The notes beneath the pieces are model-generated. The model was not told where the DNA came from. It searched no databases and saw nothing but the letters and a program-made list of their open reading frames with translations. This document shows positions 12,101 through 21,436 of a DNA stretch of 64,000 nt, one piece after another (positions within the stretch are counted from its first letter, which is position 1; every line of letters starts with the position of its first letter). This DNA comes from Liolophura sinensis (lineage: Eukaryota > Mollusca > Polyplacophora > Chitonida > Chitonidae): assembly GCF_032854445.1 (NCBI RefSeq), contig NC_088295.1:60681249-60745248 (forward strand), read 5' to 3'. The position numbers were made by a program, and so were the translations under genes.

Positions 12101-15100
12101 TGTGTTGTAGTCTGGGTCGATAGGTGGACAAGTAAAAACAGTTTTGTGTTTTCTACCCAATGCCATTGTATTACAAGAAAATAATATAGAATACTAGTAT
12201 CTAGGTGTTTGCTAGTTTGAAGTCTTAATTATGTGGGCTGTGTATCTGACATGTGCATTGAGGGTCATATTAATGGGTTGGTTGTTGTCTGTGTAAAGTA
12301 CGCACGACTACAGAGTGAAATCCAGATGTCTTAATGGCAATTTCACTTGCCATTGGGTCCGATCTAAACTGATATCTTCGGGTGCATGATTGCCTCATAG
12401 ATTTCTAGTCGGAATGAATAGTGCCAGTGTACTTAGATTTCATGAAGGTTTTGAATTTGGTGGCCCGTTACATGTATCAATACTGTACATATGTGACTAA
12501 AACCAACTACCTAGAAATCAAGATTATTTTTGAAGCCAGTGCATGTCATAAGAATCTTCCGTCGAAAACTGAACAATATGCAAAATGAAGCACTCGTGGT
12601 CGAACAATGGCGTCATTATGTAAGAAGTTTATCGCTTTTCGCATGAGATCTAGTATCTCGGTTTACACACCTGGTAAGCCGCAACATAATAAACCTCGGG
12701 CTGAAGCACACCATCTATGATGTAACCGCTTACCAGGTGTATAACCGCGATCAAACACCTCAAGCTCAGGTGATTACCCTTACATAGTGTCCATCGTACT
12801 GTGTATGACAGGTACCCAATATTGTGGCAGTAATACATGCCCATATAACTGTGTGTACCAGCAGTACCCAAATTGTTCACCGGGTATAGAGTTGATACAC
12901 ATGCTATGGTGGATGTGCACATTTGTGCACAACCACTTGTGTAGTATATATATAGCACACTTGTATGGATAATATAGTGTATTTTAATAAACGTTAATGC
13001 TATGTGCAGCTATTGCTATTGCTTTGTCAAACGCTTTTCATCTGTAACACTATGTAATAATATAGATACTATATACACAAACATATTCTGACATTTACTG
13101 GTAGATGCAAAACAAATATGTGTCAGAGATAAGGGCGTGTGAAAACTGGTGATTCCCCCGGTTTGCAGGATTTTTGAAATATGCATTACATGTAACTTGT
13201 TTTGATAATTATTTAATTCTTTGCCTGATTATATATTATTTTCAAAAGTATTTAAAACAGCTGAAAAGATGTCACTCTTGGTCGACTTAGCATAAAAATG
13301 TAATTAAGGCTCAGCATACGAACAAGTGAAAACTATGCTTCAAGATATTTTATTTTTTGTCATTAAATGCATTGAAATATTCAAATTCCTGTTGCACACA
13401 GAGACATGGTGACTTAAATAATGTTCATAAACACTACACATATATGTGGAAAAAATGTGACGTACCTTGGAGTACCCTCCTATTGGCAACATAGTACAAA
13501 AAAGCCCACCTTAAAATTCCAGAATTCTATTCTATAAAGTATACAAATATGAACCAAAGTGCTCTGATATATGTAACTTTCAGTATCTCTCTGGCGTTGC
13601 TTACTTTAATGTTGAGGTGTCTTTTCCATTAATCAGTCATCTGACTGGCGAGGTTAAATGCAACATTTAGGAATGCATCCAATCCAGATTAACATACATG
13701 TCATGTAAAAGGCATGCCTGCATGGTATTGATGTCTTTGACAATTATAATGACACAGCGTGAACAATCTCTTCTTACTTGTTTTTCACTCGCATTAATAC
13801 ACTATTGTTTATCGAGAAATATCACCAGAAACTGACATATGTCCTACGTTTTATACATAGTGCATGTAATTCCAGTGCTGTATCCCTGAGTAAATTGTGT
13901 TCCTTATTGTAAATATCTGCCTATAAGTATGCTATTTTACTAACGCATGCTCATTTCTGATATTTAAAGGTAACCTGCATGTCAGCTTGAAGCCTGTGTA
14001 CTTTGGGAGAACATTTGTGTTCAAGGTGTTCGTGCAATTTCATTGATATAGTGCTTTGTACGGCTGTTCTTACTGATTACAGTTAATTCCAATGAAATAT
14101 GCAGGAAAAAACTTGAATACCATTAACATGTTTTACTTAGTCCGTGTCTGAGTAGACAGTATTTAGTTGTTTGAAAAGTTTAATTTTATCAAATGTGTGA
14201 TTTCCCTTCTAATTGCAATTTCATGTTAAATTCCAGGCCTTCCACCACCAGGTATGTCTGTTACCATTTTCTCCAATTCATACACTTGTTACATATATAC
14301 ATGAACAAATATTGCTCTTTTTTGTCCATTATGTTACACCAATTATTTTACATGCATGGGTTTGTTGATTACTGAAAAAAACATATTAACGTTTAAACTT
14401 GAATAAACGTGCCCTTTGGTTCAGAATAGGCATCTAACTGGCGTGAGATATGACGAATATAAACTACCAGTATATGTAGTTGTGCTGTTATCTCTTTGGT
14501 TTTCTCGGGATCCAAGCATACGTGCTGATCTGTCATGCGTAACGCAAAAAACTTGCTATAATGTAGACTGATGGTTGTGGTTTGCGTACTTTTTCTGCAG
14601 GCGCATATAATTTTTTGGCTTCTATGTAAATAAAAAGTGCATTTCTAAGGCAAATTTATGAGATGATTTCAGCAAACTGAACATTTAGTGGCACATGTAA
14701 CTTTTATATTTATTGGAAAGAAATGTTACCGTATCCAATGCTCTCACCTGAGTTTTTGTAAAAACCGCTCGCTAACACAATTTTAACCTGATAAATTCTT
14801 TCTTTATTGTTTTATGAGCCAGAATGTAATTTGATTGCTGTCTTAGCGCTAGCGTGCCTCCTGGCGTTGGGCTGTGTAATATTTCTGGGAATTCTGATTA
14901 AGCGAGGACCAACAGGTACATGGTGCATATGATGGTCTCAGTTTTCTTTACAAACTTACTATATTAGTTATATACTATAACTGTTATATCCACTCCTTGA
15001 CACCATATGTGACATTAGTGAATTTATTATCAATATGTTAGTCATTTAGTAAAACTACATAACCAAGTTTAAATTTATAATCCAAATATAACAGTACATT

Positions 15101-16344
15101 GTTCTACACGGTCTCTTGACTTAACAGTGTCGAGCATGCTCAATATATCAAGGCAAGATAGGAACTGTTACCTTTAGGCTGTCCTACGGGTAAGTGTTCG
15201 ACCAAACAAACATGAAATGTAAGTGACTTTGTCCATTTTGCTGATTGAAATTTTCCATATTCTGTTTAGGATCATGTTGGAAGGGAGTAATAGCGATACT
15301 TGGTACTACAGCACTCGTCACCGTGGTCGTTATCGTCCTGGTCGTATTAGACCTGAAAGACATTTGTTTTGAAATCCTATTTCCCCAAAGAAATTCGCAA
15401 ATTAACAGTTGCACTGAAGGTATAAAAGTTTTTGAACGAAATGATAGAAAGAAATGTGCCAGTCAATGATTATTTTATGCTATATGTTACATACAAAATC
15501 CAACCAAAATTGTGTACCTTGGAGGCCGGGTGCCTTGGCAATGTTAATATGTTATTGTTTATCGAATGCAAAGACACAACAACATTTTAAGCAGTTCTAG
15601 AGCAGTGACTTTTGACAAATTGCGGTTATAACTTTTTACCTAATTTTTATTACACCGATAGGTTTGTGTGCTTTACTATGTTCCTTCTATTTAAGCAATA
15701 TTAAGCCTAAAATATACATTTTAATTTAGCTAAAAAACATATTAAGCCACTAAGACGAACCAATTCACTGAATTTTTAATAGGGATCTCTAAGTATTCTC
15801 TTATATTATTACAGAATCAGACTTAGCTTCAGCTTCAAGCATTTCAGGACTGGGGATTTCCGGCAGCGTCTTGTTTGCACTAGCTGGAGTTGCGTTTATT
15901 GTTGCAATGGTTATTTATTACAAGGTAGGTAAACAGTCATGTGTGCATTAAGATTTCAATAAGTAAAAGTGAATCTTGGCGATTTCTCAATTCGCTTTGC
16001 GTCACACATCTTTGAGCACACAGTTGCTAAATAGGATGATCATGTTATGCAGGAGCAGTCAGTGTATTTACGTGTACAGTTGTTTACAGCTAGGGTATGT
16101 ACAATTGTCACATTTTAATGATGCCTTTCTCCAGCAACCAACAGAATTACCCGGCATCAACTGATTGATGTTCATTTTACAAATGTATGTACTGTACTTG
16201 GGTATTCCAGTGGTCTTTATTTATTTATGTTGCCCGTCTTCTGAGGACTTCAGTTTTGTAAATCATTTCTACATGTATTAAATAATTTCATTTCCTTTTT
16301 ATTTATTTTTTTAGGATGGTAAAAACACAGAAACCAGGGAATGA
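57..16344 (+). CDS. Ig-like, mucin-stalked, putative three-pass membrane protein gene (15 exons proposed)
   Basis: I assembled this gene from GT..AG sites and codon phase; I do not recognise a named orthologue. Order: signal peptide (57-105), Ig-like domain (154-450), possible linker exon (3362-3529), Cys/N-glycan-rich exons (5330-5451, 6530-6710), Ser/Thr stalk (6882-7085), stalk mini-exons (8453-8494, 9781-9816, 11058-11072, 12082-12096?, 14237-14251), three membrane exons (14823-14915, 15270-15419, 15815-15924) and the tail with stop (16315-16344). Almost every intron is phase 1, typical of extracellular modular proteins, so exons can be skipped without shifting the frame. The predicted protein is a cell-surface glycoprotein with its N-terminus outside. 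Many exon ORFs stay open in the second copy at 17.9-29.2 kb, which supports coding. The ligand and role are unknown; recognition or adhesion is inference only. Confidence 0.6.
154..450 (+). CDS. Exon 2: atypical Ig-like domain
   Basis: The exon is 297 nt, phase 1-1, with acceptor CAG at 151-153 and donor GTAAGT at 451. The open frame is 98 complete codons. Ig-fold landmarks seen: a Cys near the start (EEC), a Trp in the C-strand position (VDWQRQ), an NYTLLI strand, and a DEGLWQLLDG segment matching the usual D.G.Y.C of strand F. The canonical F-strand Cys is replaced by Leu; a separate close pair, GTCQPNGPC, lies in mid-domain. N-glycosylation sites: NNS and NYT. A whole domain on one phase 1-1 exon is the usual architecture for Ig domains. 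I infer an extracellular binding or adhesion domain. Confidence 0.75.
451..3361 (+). other. Intron, gene-free
   Basis: Apart from the 76-bp minisatellite at 2460-2991 I see no supported coding exon here. A stretch at 1842-1890 reads open after a CAG, but it lacks a convincing donor and was not called. Near 3090-3200 there is a weak resemblance to the repeat block also seen around 57.7 kb (sharing a GTTACGTGTGANCATTTG core). Confidence 0.5.
2460..2991. repeat. Minisatellite, seven tandem copies of a 76-bp unit
   Basis: The phrase CCTTGTCTGA recurs at 2460, 2536, 2612, 2688, 2764, 2840 and 2916, exactly 76 bp apart, giving 7 x 76 = 532 bp with no length change. Diagnostic variants (CACTC versus CATTC; GGAAAACC versus GGACAACC or GGACAGCC) show that copies 2-3-4 and 5-6-7 form two 228-bp higher-order units. 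Each copy contains GATCGAC and AGAGATCGTC. It lies in the long intron after the Ig-like exon. No coding function is evident. Confidence 0.95.
3362..3529 (+). CDS. Candidate exon: N-glycosylated extracellular linker
   Basis: An open stretch of 168 nt (56 codons) would be phase 1-1 if the acceptor is the CAG at 3359-3361 and the donor the GTATTT at 3530. It contains LCKCNESNC and several N-glycosylation sequons (NAT, NES, NMT), resembling the composition of the following exons. The acceptor competes with a CAG at 3354-3356 and the donor is weak. Skipping it keeps the frame, so it could be alternative or absent. Confidence 0.35.
3530..5329 (+). other. Intron, no feature recognised
   Basis: AT-rich sequence with no supported exon or repeat. 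Confidence 0.4.
5330..5451 (+). CDS. Exon: Cys-rich extracellular segment, first half
   Basis: Acceptor ACCAG ends at 5329; the exon has phase 1 in and phase 0 out, with a weak donor GTATAG at 5452. The frame carries VNCTAFNTSSGD and VTCSTDCLEDALD, with three Cys and sequons NCT, NTS and NIS. It pairs by phase with the next exon (phase 0 in), so the two together behave as one 1-1 module split by an intron. I could not assign the domain; it may be a diverged Ig-like domain. Confidence 0.5.
5469..5586 (-). mobile_element. SINE fragment (3' part)
   Basis: This is the reverse complement of the family tail: TTTACGCCGTACTCAAGAAT, the CACTTATAYGAC block, then the GGAAACCGGGC/GCCCGGGGGAAACCCACGACC core. 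It lacks the tRNA-like head. It is the same family as the copies at 7285, 34727, 39326 and 50919. Confidence 0.9.
6283..6412. repeat. Decayed dispersed repeat fragment
   Basis: It resembles sequence at 57.66-57.79 kb (TAGAATAAAAC followed by a GACAAC.. / CACACTGTC.. block). It lies inside the intron of the plus-strand gene. The match is by eye and imperfect. Confidence 0.3.
6530..6710 (+). CDS. Exon: Cys-rich extracellular segment, second half
   Basis: Acceptor TTTTAG ends at 6529 and donor GTAAGT starts at 6711; phase 0 in, phase 1 out. The frame is open across 60 codons with five Cys, an NNTTGC stretch and an NYT sequon near the C-terminal end, closing with CTPVVI. It connects to the Ser/Thr exon through the split codon CCC (Pro). 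A strong donor and good composition support it. Confidence 0.6.
6882..7085 (+). CDS. Exon: Ser/Thr-rich mucin-like stalk
   Basis: The exon is 204 nt, phase 1-1, with acceptor TTTTAG and donor GTAAGC. After a short N-terminal piece with one NLT sequon, the sequence is dominated by Ser and Thr (ESTSTTELTTLISLTTD and onwards) with no Cys. This is expected to be O-glycosylated and extended, lifting the Ig-like domain off the membrane. It starts the run of stalk exons. Confidence 0.65.
7285..7500 (+). mobile_element. SINE, 5'-truncated
   Basis: Plus-orientation copy: CGGTCGCTGTGAGTTCAAGC (tRNA-like box B region), the GGCTTCCTCTCCGGCC core, and the tail AAGTGAAATATTCCTGAGTA ending in short AAATAAAT repeats. 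The first tRNA-like bases are missing. It lies in the intron after the Ser/Thr stalk exon. Confidence 0.9.
8453..8494 (+). CDS. Stalk mini-exon, Thr/Pro-rich, 42 nt
   Basis: Acceptor TTCCAG at 8447-8452, donor GTAAGA at 8495, phase 1-1. It encodes PTTTIPPTSTAT between two split codons: pure Thr/Pro/Ser stalk. Copy B (18646-18687) has PTTSIPPTPTTT, same length and composition with four replacements, which supports it as a real exon. Confidence 0.65.
9781..9816 (+). CDS. Stalk mini-exon with N-glycan sites, 36 nt
   Basis: Acceptor CATAG ends at 9780 and donor GTAAGG starts at 9817, phase 1-1. It encodes SNTSNTTSQPP, with two sequons (NTS, NTT) and a Pro end, consistent with the stalk. Copy B (19898-19933) keeps the sites and reads GNTSNTTSQPP. 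A shorter alternative acceptor (CTCAG at 9805-9809) would break the frame. Confidence 0.55.
11058..11072 (+). CDS. Stalk microexon, 15 nt
   Basis: TTTTCAG, then 15 nt, then GTAAGT: strong sites on both sides, phase 1-1. It adds five residues (Gly-Pro-Pro-Thr-Ala across the split codons). Copy B (21422-21436) has the same sites and reads Gly-Pro-Thr-Thr-Pro. It ends with a lone T, which matters for joining to the next exons (see findings). Confidence 0.6.
12082..12096 (+). CDS. Possible further 15-nt stalk microexon
   Basis: TTCTTCCAG, then 15 nt ending in GGCTT, then GTAGTG. It has the same length, phase and GGCTT end as the microexon at 11058, with 9 of 15 positions shared, so it may be a duplicated microexon. 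The donor is weaker and the residues (Thr-Gln-Arg-Ala) are less stalk-like. The sequence is unchanged in copy B (22461-22475). Confidence 0.3.
14237..14251 (+). CDS. Stalk microexon, 15 nt, Pro-rich
   Basis: ATTCCAG, then 15 nt, then GTATGT; phase 1-1; encodes Leu-Pro-Pro-Pro between split codons. Copy B has Pro-Thr-Ala-Pro at 24565-24579. It ends in G, so joining to the first membrane exon (starting AA) gives Glu. Confidence 0.5.
14823..14915 (+). CDS. Membrane exon 1 (TM1)
   Basis: The exon is 93 nt, phase 1-1, acceptor GCCAG at 14818-14822, donor GTACAT. It encodes a hydrophobic stretch of about 22 residues (from CNLIAVLALACLLALG to FLGILI) followed by KRGP, a stop-transfer pattern placing the C-terminal side in the cytosol. 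Copy B at 26381-26473 keeps length and frame. Confidence 0.85.
15270..15419 (+). CDS. Membrane exon 2 (TM2 plus loop)
   Basis: The exon is 150 nt, phase 1-1, acceptor GTTTAG, donor GTATAA. A short basic lead (SCWKG) is followed by a Val/Ile-rich segment (VIAILGTTALVTVVVIVL onwards), then about 25 polar residues with two Cys (DICFEIL and SCTE). Taken after TM1, the segment would return to the outside, making the Cys pair extracellular. Copy B at 26826-26975. Confidence 0.85.
15815..15924 (+). CDS. Membrane exon 3 (TM3)
   Basis: The exon is 110 nt, acceptor TTACAG, donor GTAGGT; phase 1 in, phase 0 out. A small Ser/Gly lead (SDLASASSISGLG) precedes a hydrophobic run ending AMVIYYK. The next exon begins DGK, so positive charge lies on the cytosolic side. 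Copy B at 27371-27480. Confidence 0.85.
16315..16344 (+). CDS. Last coding exon: nine-residue cytoplasmic tail
   Basis: Acceptor TTTTTTTAG ends at 16314. In phase 0 the exon reads DGKNTETRE then TGA at 16342-16344. There is no tyrosine motif. Copy B has lost about 38 bp here and reads a different tail. The short tail implies no direct signalling by this product. Confidence 0.7.
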   Translation, partial: DGKNTETRE

Positions 16345-16454
16345 AGTCCACATGAAGCCAAGGAACGGGGCACCCTGACCGAGCTAGAAGAAGCCTGGAA
16401 TGGTAGAGAGCATGGGAGCTGAGTGGACGTGAAAGCGCAGACCTTCAAATGGAG

Positions 16455-16460
16455 AATAAA
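16455..16460 (+). terminator. Polyadenylation signal AATAAA (copy A)
   Basis: AATAAA lies 110 nt after the stop codon, just before a long C tract (16470-16495) followed by A-rich sequence. The same signal is present in copy B at 27988-27993, which supports it as the 3' end of this gene. Confidence 0.55.
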
Positions 16461-16469
16461 CCGATGAGC

Positions 16470-16505
16470 CCCCCCCCCACCCCCCCCCCCCCCCCAAAAA
16501 AAAAG
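16470..16505. repeat. Poly-C / poly-A low-complexity tract
   Basis: A run of C with one A interruption, then A-rich sequence. Copy B has a much shorter C tract (28001-28014). It makes open frames on the minus strand that are not genes. Confidence 0.9.
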
Positions 16506-17679
16506 AGAAAAAAACTGTCAACCAAAAACGTTTGAGCAGTGAATGTTGTCTTTGACAGCGAATTATACAGTAAAATAACGAAACTGTTCTTTGAGAGTTT
16601 CGGCCAATTGTTGTTTCTTTCTAACCAAATTTTAAGATTATATAGTTCTGTCGCCCAGTGGTAAAAAATATGCGAAAAGCTGTGAAGAAGGAATTTTATC
16701 AATTTATTTCTGAGCAGTGTATTCTGGGTGCTCCATAATCTTGTATTTTTGTTATGTTTTGTTGTCCTGATGTACACAGTGTCATCTGCGCCTTTTGTGC
16801 CACAGTCTTTGGCATCTGGGATTACATCTGTCCCACTCTTTATCTGTGATAATCTTTACAACTGGCTTTGTAGAATACAGCTAATAGTAGAGCAGACTTG
16901 AACGGGATGTAATGCATTTTCGATTGACATCATTGGGTTTGAGAAAAAACACAAAGCAAGACATTCAGGGTTGTCCACGTGCTATGTAAGTTAGGTAATA
17001 GGTAGAGAGGTGATGTTTACCCTACAGCTCTCCAGTGCTTGACTGTAATTTAAGCAAAATGATCCTGGTCATTTTGGTCAAAAATGATCCTGAATTGTAT
17101 GTGAATATCTCTCTATTATCAACCACGTCATTCTCGGGAACAGAGTAGAGGGTCTGATGTCTGCATAGATATTGTCCACATTATTTCTTGTTCATATTCG
17201 GTATTTGCAATAGGCTTTATATTATGCACGATCATGAAAATAACAAATGTTTGGAAAGCTTGTAGCAGAAGTTTTGGTGTAAATTGTGAGGAATATATAT
17301 TCATCCATAATCAGTAAATCCATTCAGCTTATTATTTACATAGATATATAGTTAATTGAGAAAAAGAAATGAAACAGGAGATAAATATTTTGGTCTTTGG
17401 ATTTTAAGAATACTAACCGTTACGAATGTTCTCTAGTGTCTGAGTGATTTTTCTGTGCAGTTCAAATATATTATGGCAACAGACAATTCAGACATGTATT
17501 TATATTTTAACTGTTTGGCACGGTTTTACATATCCAATATTTCTGTTAAGCACAAAATGATGACACGCATATTGCAGCAACTATGTGAATGTGTTCCAGT
17601 TTGACTCTTATCTTTTGGCATGTGTTATCATTAGTTCTTGGTGTATATTATGAATAGTTTAACCCTTAGTGACTATTGT

Positions 17680-17879
17680 NNNNNNNNNNNNNNNNNNNNN
17701 NNNNNNNNNNNNNNNNNNNNNNNNNNNNNNNNNNNNNNNNNNNNNNNNNNNNNNNNNNNNNNNNNNNNNNNNNNNNNNNNNNNNNNNNNNNNNNNNNNNN
17801 NNNNNNNNNNNNNNNNNNNNNNNNNNNNNNNNNNNNNNNNNNNNNNNNNNNNNNNNNNNNNNNNNNNNNNNNNNNNNNN
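17680..17879. other. Assembly gap, exactly 200 N
   Basis: Exactly 200 undetermined bases, the size of a placeholder. It sits between the end of copy A and the start of copy B. Confidence 1.
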
Positions 17880-18645
17880 TTTATTATAGGCTGCATCAAA
17901 ACAGATTAGAACAACACTTATGTAACTTACCCCATTATTATGTGCTTCCGTGCTTGTAAATCTCTTATTTTTTCATTTAACTTATTTTGCCCGAAAATTT
18001 GATGAGTTGATTTTCCGTCAAAATGATATGATCAAACACTGGGACTGTATCAAACATCAACTCCTTAATGTTAGTTTCGTTAAATGGAGCGTGCTAAAAA
18101 GGAATTTGTTTCAAACATGTGATGTGGTAAATTAATCATGACAAATAAACATGCCACATTACTGTCTATTAAGTAATAGACAGTTGTTCTAGGAAACGAT
18201 TTTCTGCACATTTTTCAGCTTTAATTTCGTCTTTGGTGAATATGCTTATAAAAAGTATATAAATCACAAAGTATAATGCATTGAATCGCACTCGCAACAG
18301 AAAAAAATAATTCCCTTATTCCAGGATGTAGAGTTGTCCAGTTTAAACAAGATACTCAAAGTGCAACACGTCGTCCGTTTTGAATGAAGTTGTACGGTTG
18401 TACCAAAAACCTCTCAAAATATTACTTCTCAGCATTCATGAGAGAAAATGAGAGAAAAAGAGGCTTTTACAACATGAGTACTCGGAATAGATATAGAGGC
18501 AGTCTTTATGTTCATTTCAAAGCTGTACAACCTACGTGTAGAAATAAATGCTTAAAGTAATTTTTAAACAGCTTAAAACTTAGTTGTGTTGTTTGATCAG
18601 TAAACATACTTGCCGGGTTTTAATGGTAAATGGACTTTCTTTCAG

Positions 18646-18687
18646 AGCCTACGACAACATCTATCCCTCCCACACCAACAACTACCG
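18646..18687 (+). CDS. Copy B stalk mini-exon, 42 nt
   Basis: Counterpart of 8453-8494: TTTCAG acceptor, GTAAGA donor, phase 1-1, encodes PTTSIPPTPTTT. It is the first exon of the gene visible in copy B. Confidence 0.6.
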
Positions 18688-19897
18688 GTAAGATTTTTAT
18701 TCTTAGCAGGTGGTGGGCTTGTTAATTCAGCACAACATTATACATGAAGATCATACTGAGAAATCAACCCAAAGCAATGTGGCCACCACAATTCCTATTT
18801 GTAATGTCCAGGTAATTTGACATTACTTGTATGTTTGTAAGCTCTACATTTGTGTTAGTATTGTAACACAAGCTCTCACTAGGGCACGTTCACAAGGCTG
18901 GCTATAAAGTTCTACACTGGCAAGCCAGTAGCGAGCAACTTGTCGCCCCGTGATTTGTTTGTGGTGCGTGTGAGGAATAATCGTCGTGTAATGAAAGTCC
19001 CAGTCTCATGATCAACTTCTACAAAGACCAGTGCAAAATAATTCGGCCCTCTTGACAGATTGGGCTGAAATGCTGAAAACCTGCTAGGATTGTGCATGTA
19101 ATTAGACAATAGCAAACAACTTAGCCCCGTTGGTTCTCTATGAGTACCAAAGTGTAGATGTAAAGCTTTTTTTACTCTAATTCTTGCAGTTTTCATGAGG
19201 GCACATTATCCTCATGTTTACTAAACATTTGTTTAATCTGATGTCCTCTTGACATACAAGGGCGATGGACCATCATTTACATTTACATGTTCTAAAACAA
19301 TTTCCAGAAGCATATAGGCCCTTCTTCAACCGTTACATGTACAGCTCCATCGATATCTACAAGCTGTGGTAAGACATGTACTTGGTTTGAATCAGAATCT
19401 AGCTTTGTGACACGCTCGTTTTCTCATTAACTATTTGTCTTAAATCGTTTTGTTTGCTCGCCTTGTGCAAGATACCTGGTCTTCGTGCACAATTTATTCC
19501 TGCATTTTGTTCCACAAAGTTTCATTCCATTTTCTTAAAAACGGATGCAGAGAGGCTAATTGTCTCATCCGCCATGTTAAAAGTTAATTTGAAGGATGCA
19601 TATCCTGTGTGTCACTCTGACTCCTTTGCTGGTCATTTGTTTCATGTTGGGTCACGTGTCTAATGTGAAAAGTGTCAGCTTCGAATATAAGTGTATATGG
19701 TTTGAAAACAATATCATTAACAACTTAAATTTCTTTTCGATGTATTCCTGCTTGATGGCGGAATTTTTTGATGGGTAAATGAAAAGACAAATCTATTTGT
19801 CAAATCTTTTAAATTATCTTCAGCTTCAGTAAAAATTACCCAACATATGGTTTCATATGGCAACTTATTTTTGGCCTACCATGCACTTCACCCATAG

Positions 19898-19933
19898 TCG
19901 GTAACACAAGTAATACGACTTCTCAGCCACCTG
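19898..19933 (+). CDS. Copy B stalk mini-exon, 36 nt
   Basis: Counterpart of 9781-9816, phase 1-1, encodes GNTSNTTSQPP with both N-glycosylation sequons kept. Confidence 0.55.
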
Positions 19934-20889
19934 GTAAGGCCATTCTGTCGTCCCTGAACCAGGCCCTAACACACCTTGTCGTTTGAGAACTGCTGAGAAC
20001 ACTTTCCCCCAAGCCCTCCTTTCTGCATGTGCTTCAGGAGCTTAAAAGGTCATCAGAGTACCAAAAGTGTCATCATAGTAAGCTATATGGTAGTCCTATC
20101 TTCTGAGGGGAGAGCCTCCCAGAATAATGCTTTCCAACTTCTTAACAAAGTAATAAAAATGAGTTTGACGTTTCGCAAAATGCAACATTTCTTAATATCT
20201 CAATTGTCGCTTACAACTGCTGTCTTAGAGATTTTAATCATGTATATAATGTATATATATCTTCACCTTACGCGTGAAGTTATGTGTTTTACCTCTGCTT
20301 GTGGGTTTCGTTTTCGATAATAAACATCTGTGTTTGTATGTTTTTTAATTATCATAGCATATCTAAGAAACACTCGGTCATATTGAGTACACATTACTTT
20401 CATGCGACCCCTCACATCATAGAAATAAATATACAATGTTTAGGAACATACTTTAGTTACAGTATCTTTCAAATGATTGAGGGAAAAACTTTTACAGGAA
20501 AACAATAAGTATAATAACAACAATATCATCATCACCAACAACGATAATATAAAGGCCGTTTTTGAGAGGGTACAAGAAACATTTCACAGGATTTCTTTAA
20601 CCTATATATACAAGTAGGCGTACACATGCATGCATGTGTACATCTGGATCTGCATTTGGAACATAATTTACAGAAAGACACGGTTAACTTGTATGGGGTT
20701 TTCTACATGGATGGCCGTATGTAAATAATACGTATCGCATAGAATGGTGGTGATAAACTACTAGCCAAGCTACGATAAATATTGGTTTGTAAATCCCCTC
20801 TCTGTCACTACGGGTGATGCCTTGATGACGATAAACGTTCGGCCGCGCTCGTGTGCTTGTATATGCAATCCAGGTTTTCCTCCACTAAT

Positions 20890-21180
20890 ATGGAACATGC
20901 CTGCATATACAGTATATACGTCTCAGTCCGTCAGTAATTCTGAAAAATTCGTCAGGAATTATTTCGCTAAGAATGGCGCTAAACAACGATCAAATAAATA
21001 TTATTTGTGTCTGAAGCTTTTGTGTGTTGGTGTTAGCATGTGTATTGTATTTTCCTTACCATCTCCTTCGCTTATGACAAAAATGTTTACAAAAGTAAAT
21101 ATCTGTGTAGTTGATAAGCTTTTTGATGCATAATAATTGTGTGCGGTTGTTAGTATTTTTGCCAGCTTCAGTACAGTGGT
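20890..21180. other. Segment present only in copy B
   Basis: About 300 bp with no counterpart in copy A, where the flanks meet near 10,780. It includes an open frame of little character. It could be an insertion in B or a deletion in A; no terminal repeats were recognised. Confidence 0.6.
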
Positions 21181-21421
21181 GTCTCAATGTCTGTAGTCAT
21201 AATTTCAAACTGCCATGCAATGCATTTCTCAATCCTATCTGTGTTCTTTACTCTCACGTCATTTTACATTAATCACCTTTGATTTCTCACATAAATCGAT
21301 GCAGAATCCAAATTTCATCCCTGGGTACACTTGTATGTATTTTACTCTAAGTAATATGGAATTAACTATATGGCGTCCTAACCTTGATTAACCGATGACA
21401 TTTTCTCTTTTTCGTTTTCAG

Positions 21422-21436
21422 GACCGACTACGCCTT
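21422..21436 (+). CDS. Copy B stalk microexon, 15 nt
   Basis: Counterpart of 11058-11072 with TTTTCAG and GTAAGT intact; adds Gly-Pro-Thr-Thr-Pro. Two of 15 bases differ from copy A, and both change residues. Confidence 0.55.

Larger units (their letters stand above)
7720..17679. repeat. Copy A of a 10-11 kb duplicated segment
   Basis: Collinear with 17880-29222 over its whole length, at roughly 90-98% identity by eye depending on the stretch. Copy A runs right up to the N gap. It lacks about 300 bp present in B near 20.9-21.17 kb and the internal duplication at 24.7-25.9 kb. It carries about 95 bp near 9.65-9.75 kb that B lacks. See findings for the haplotype versus tandem-duplication question. 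Confidence 0.95.

Noticed and set aside
16445-16777. Minus-strand frame with Gly-rich end
   Set aside because: Created by the poly-C/poly-A tract in the 3' UTR region; not conserved in length in copy B.
17638-17959. Frames running through the N gap
   Set aside because: Undetermined bases contain no stops; these frames have no meaning.
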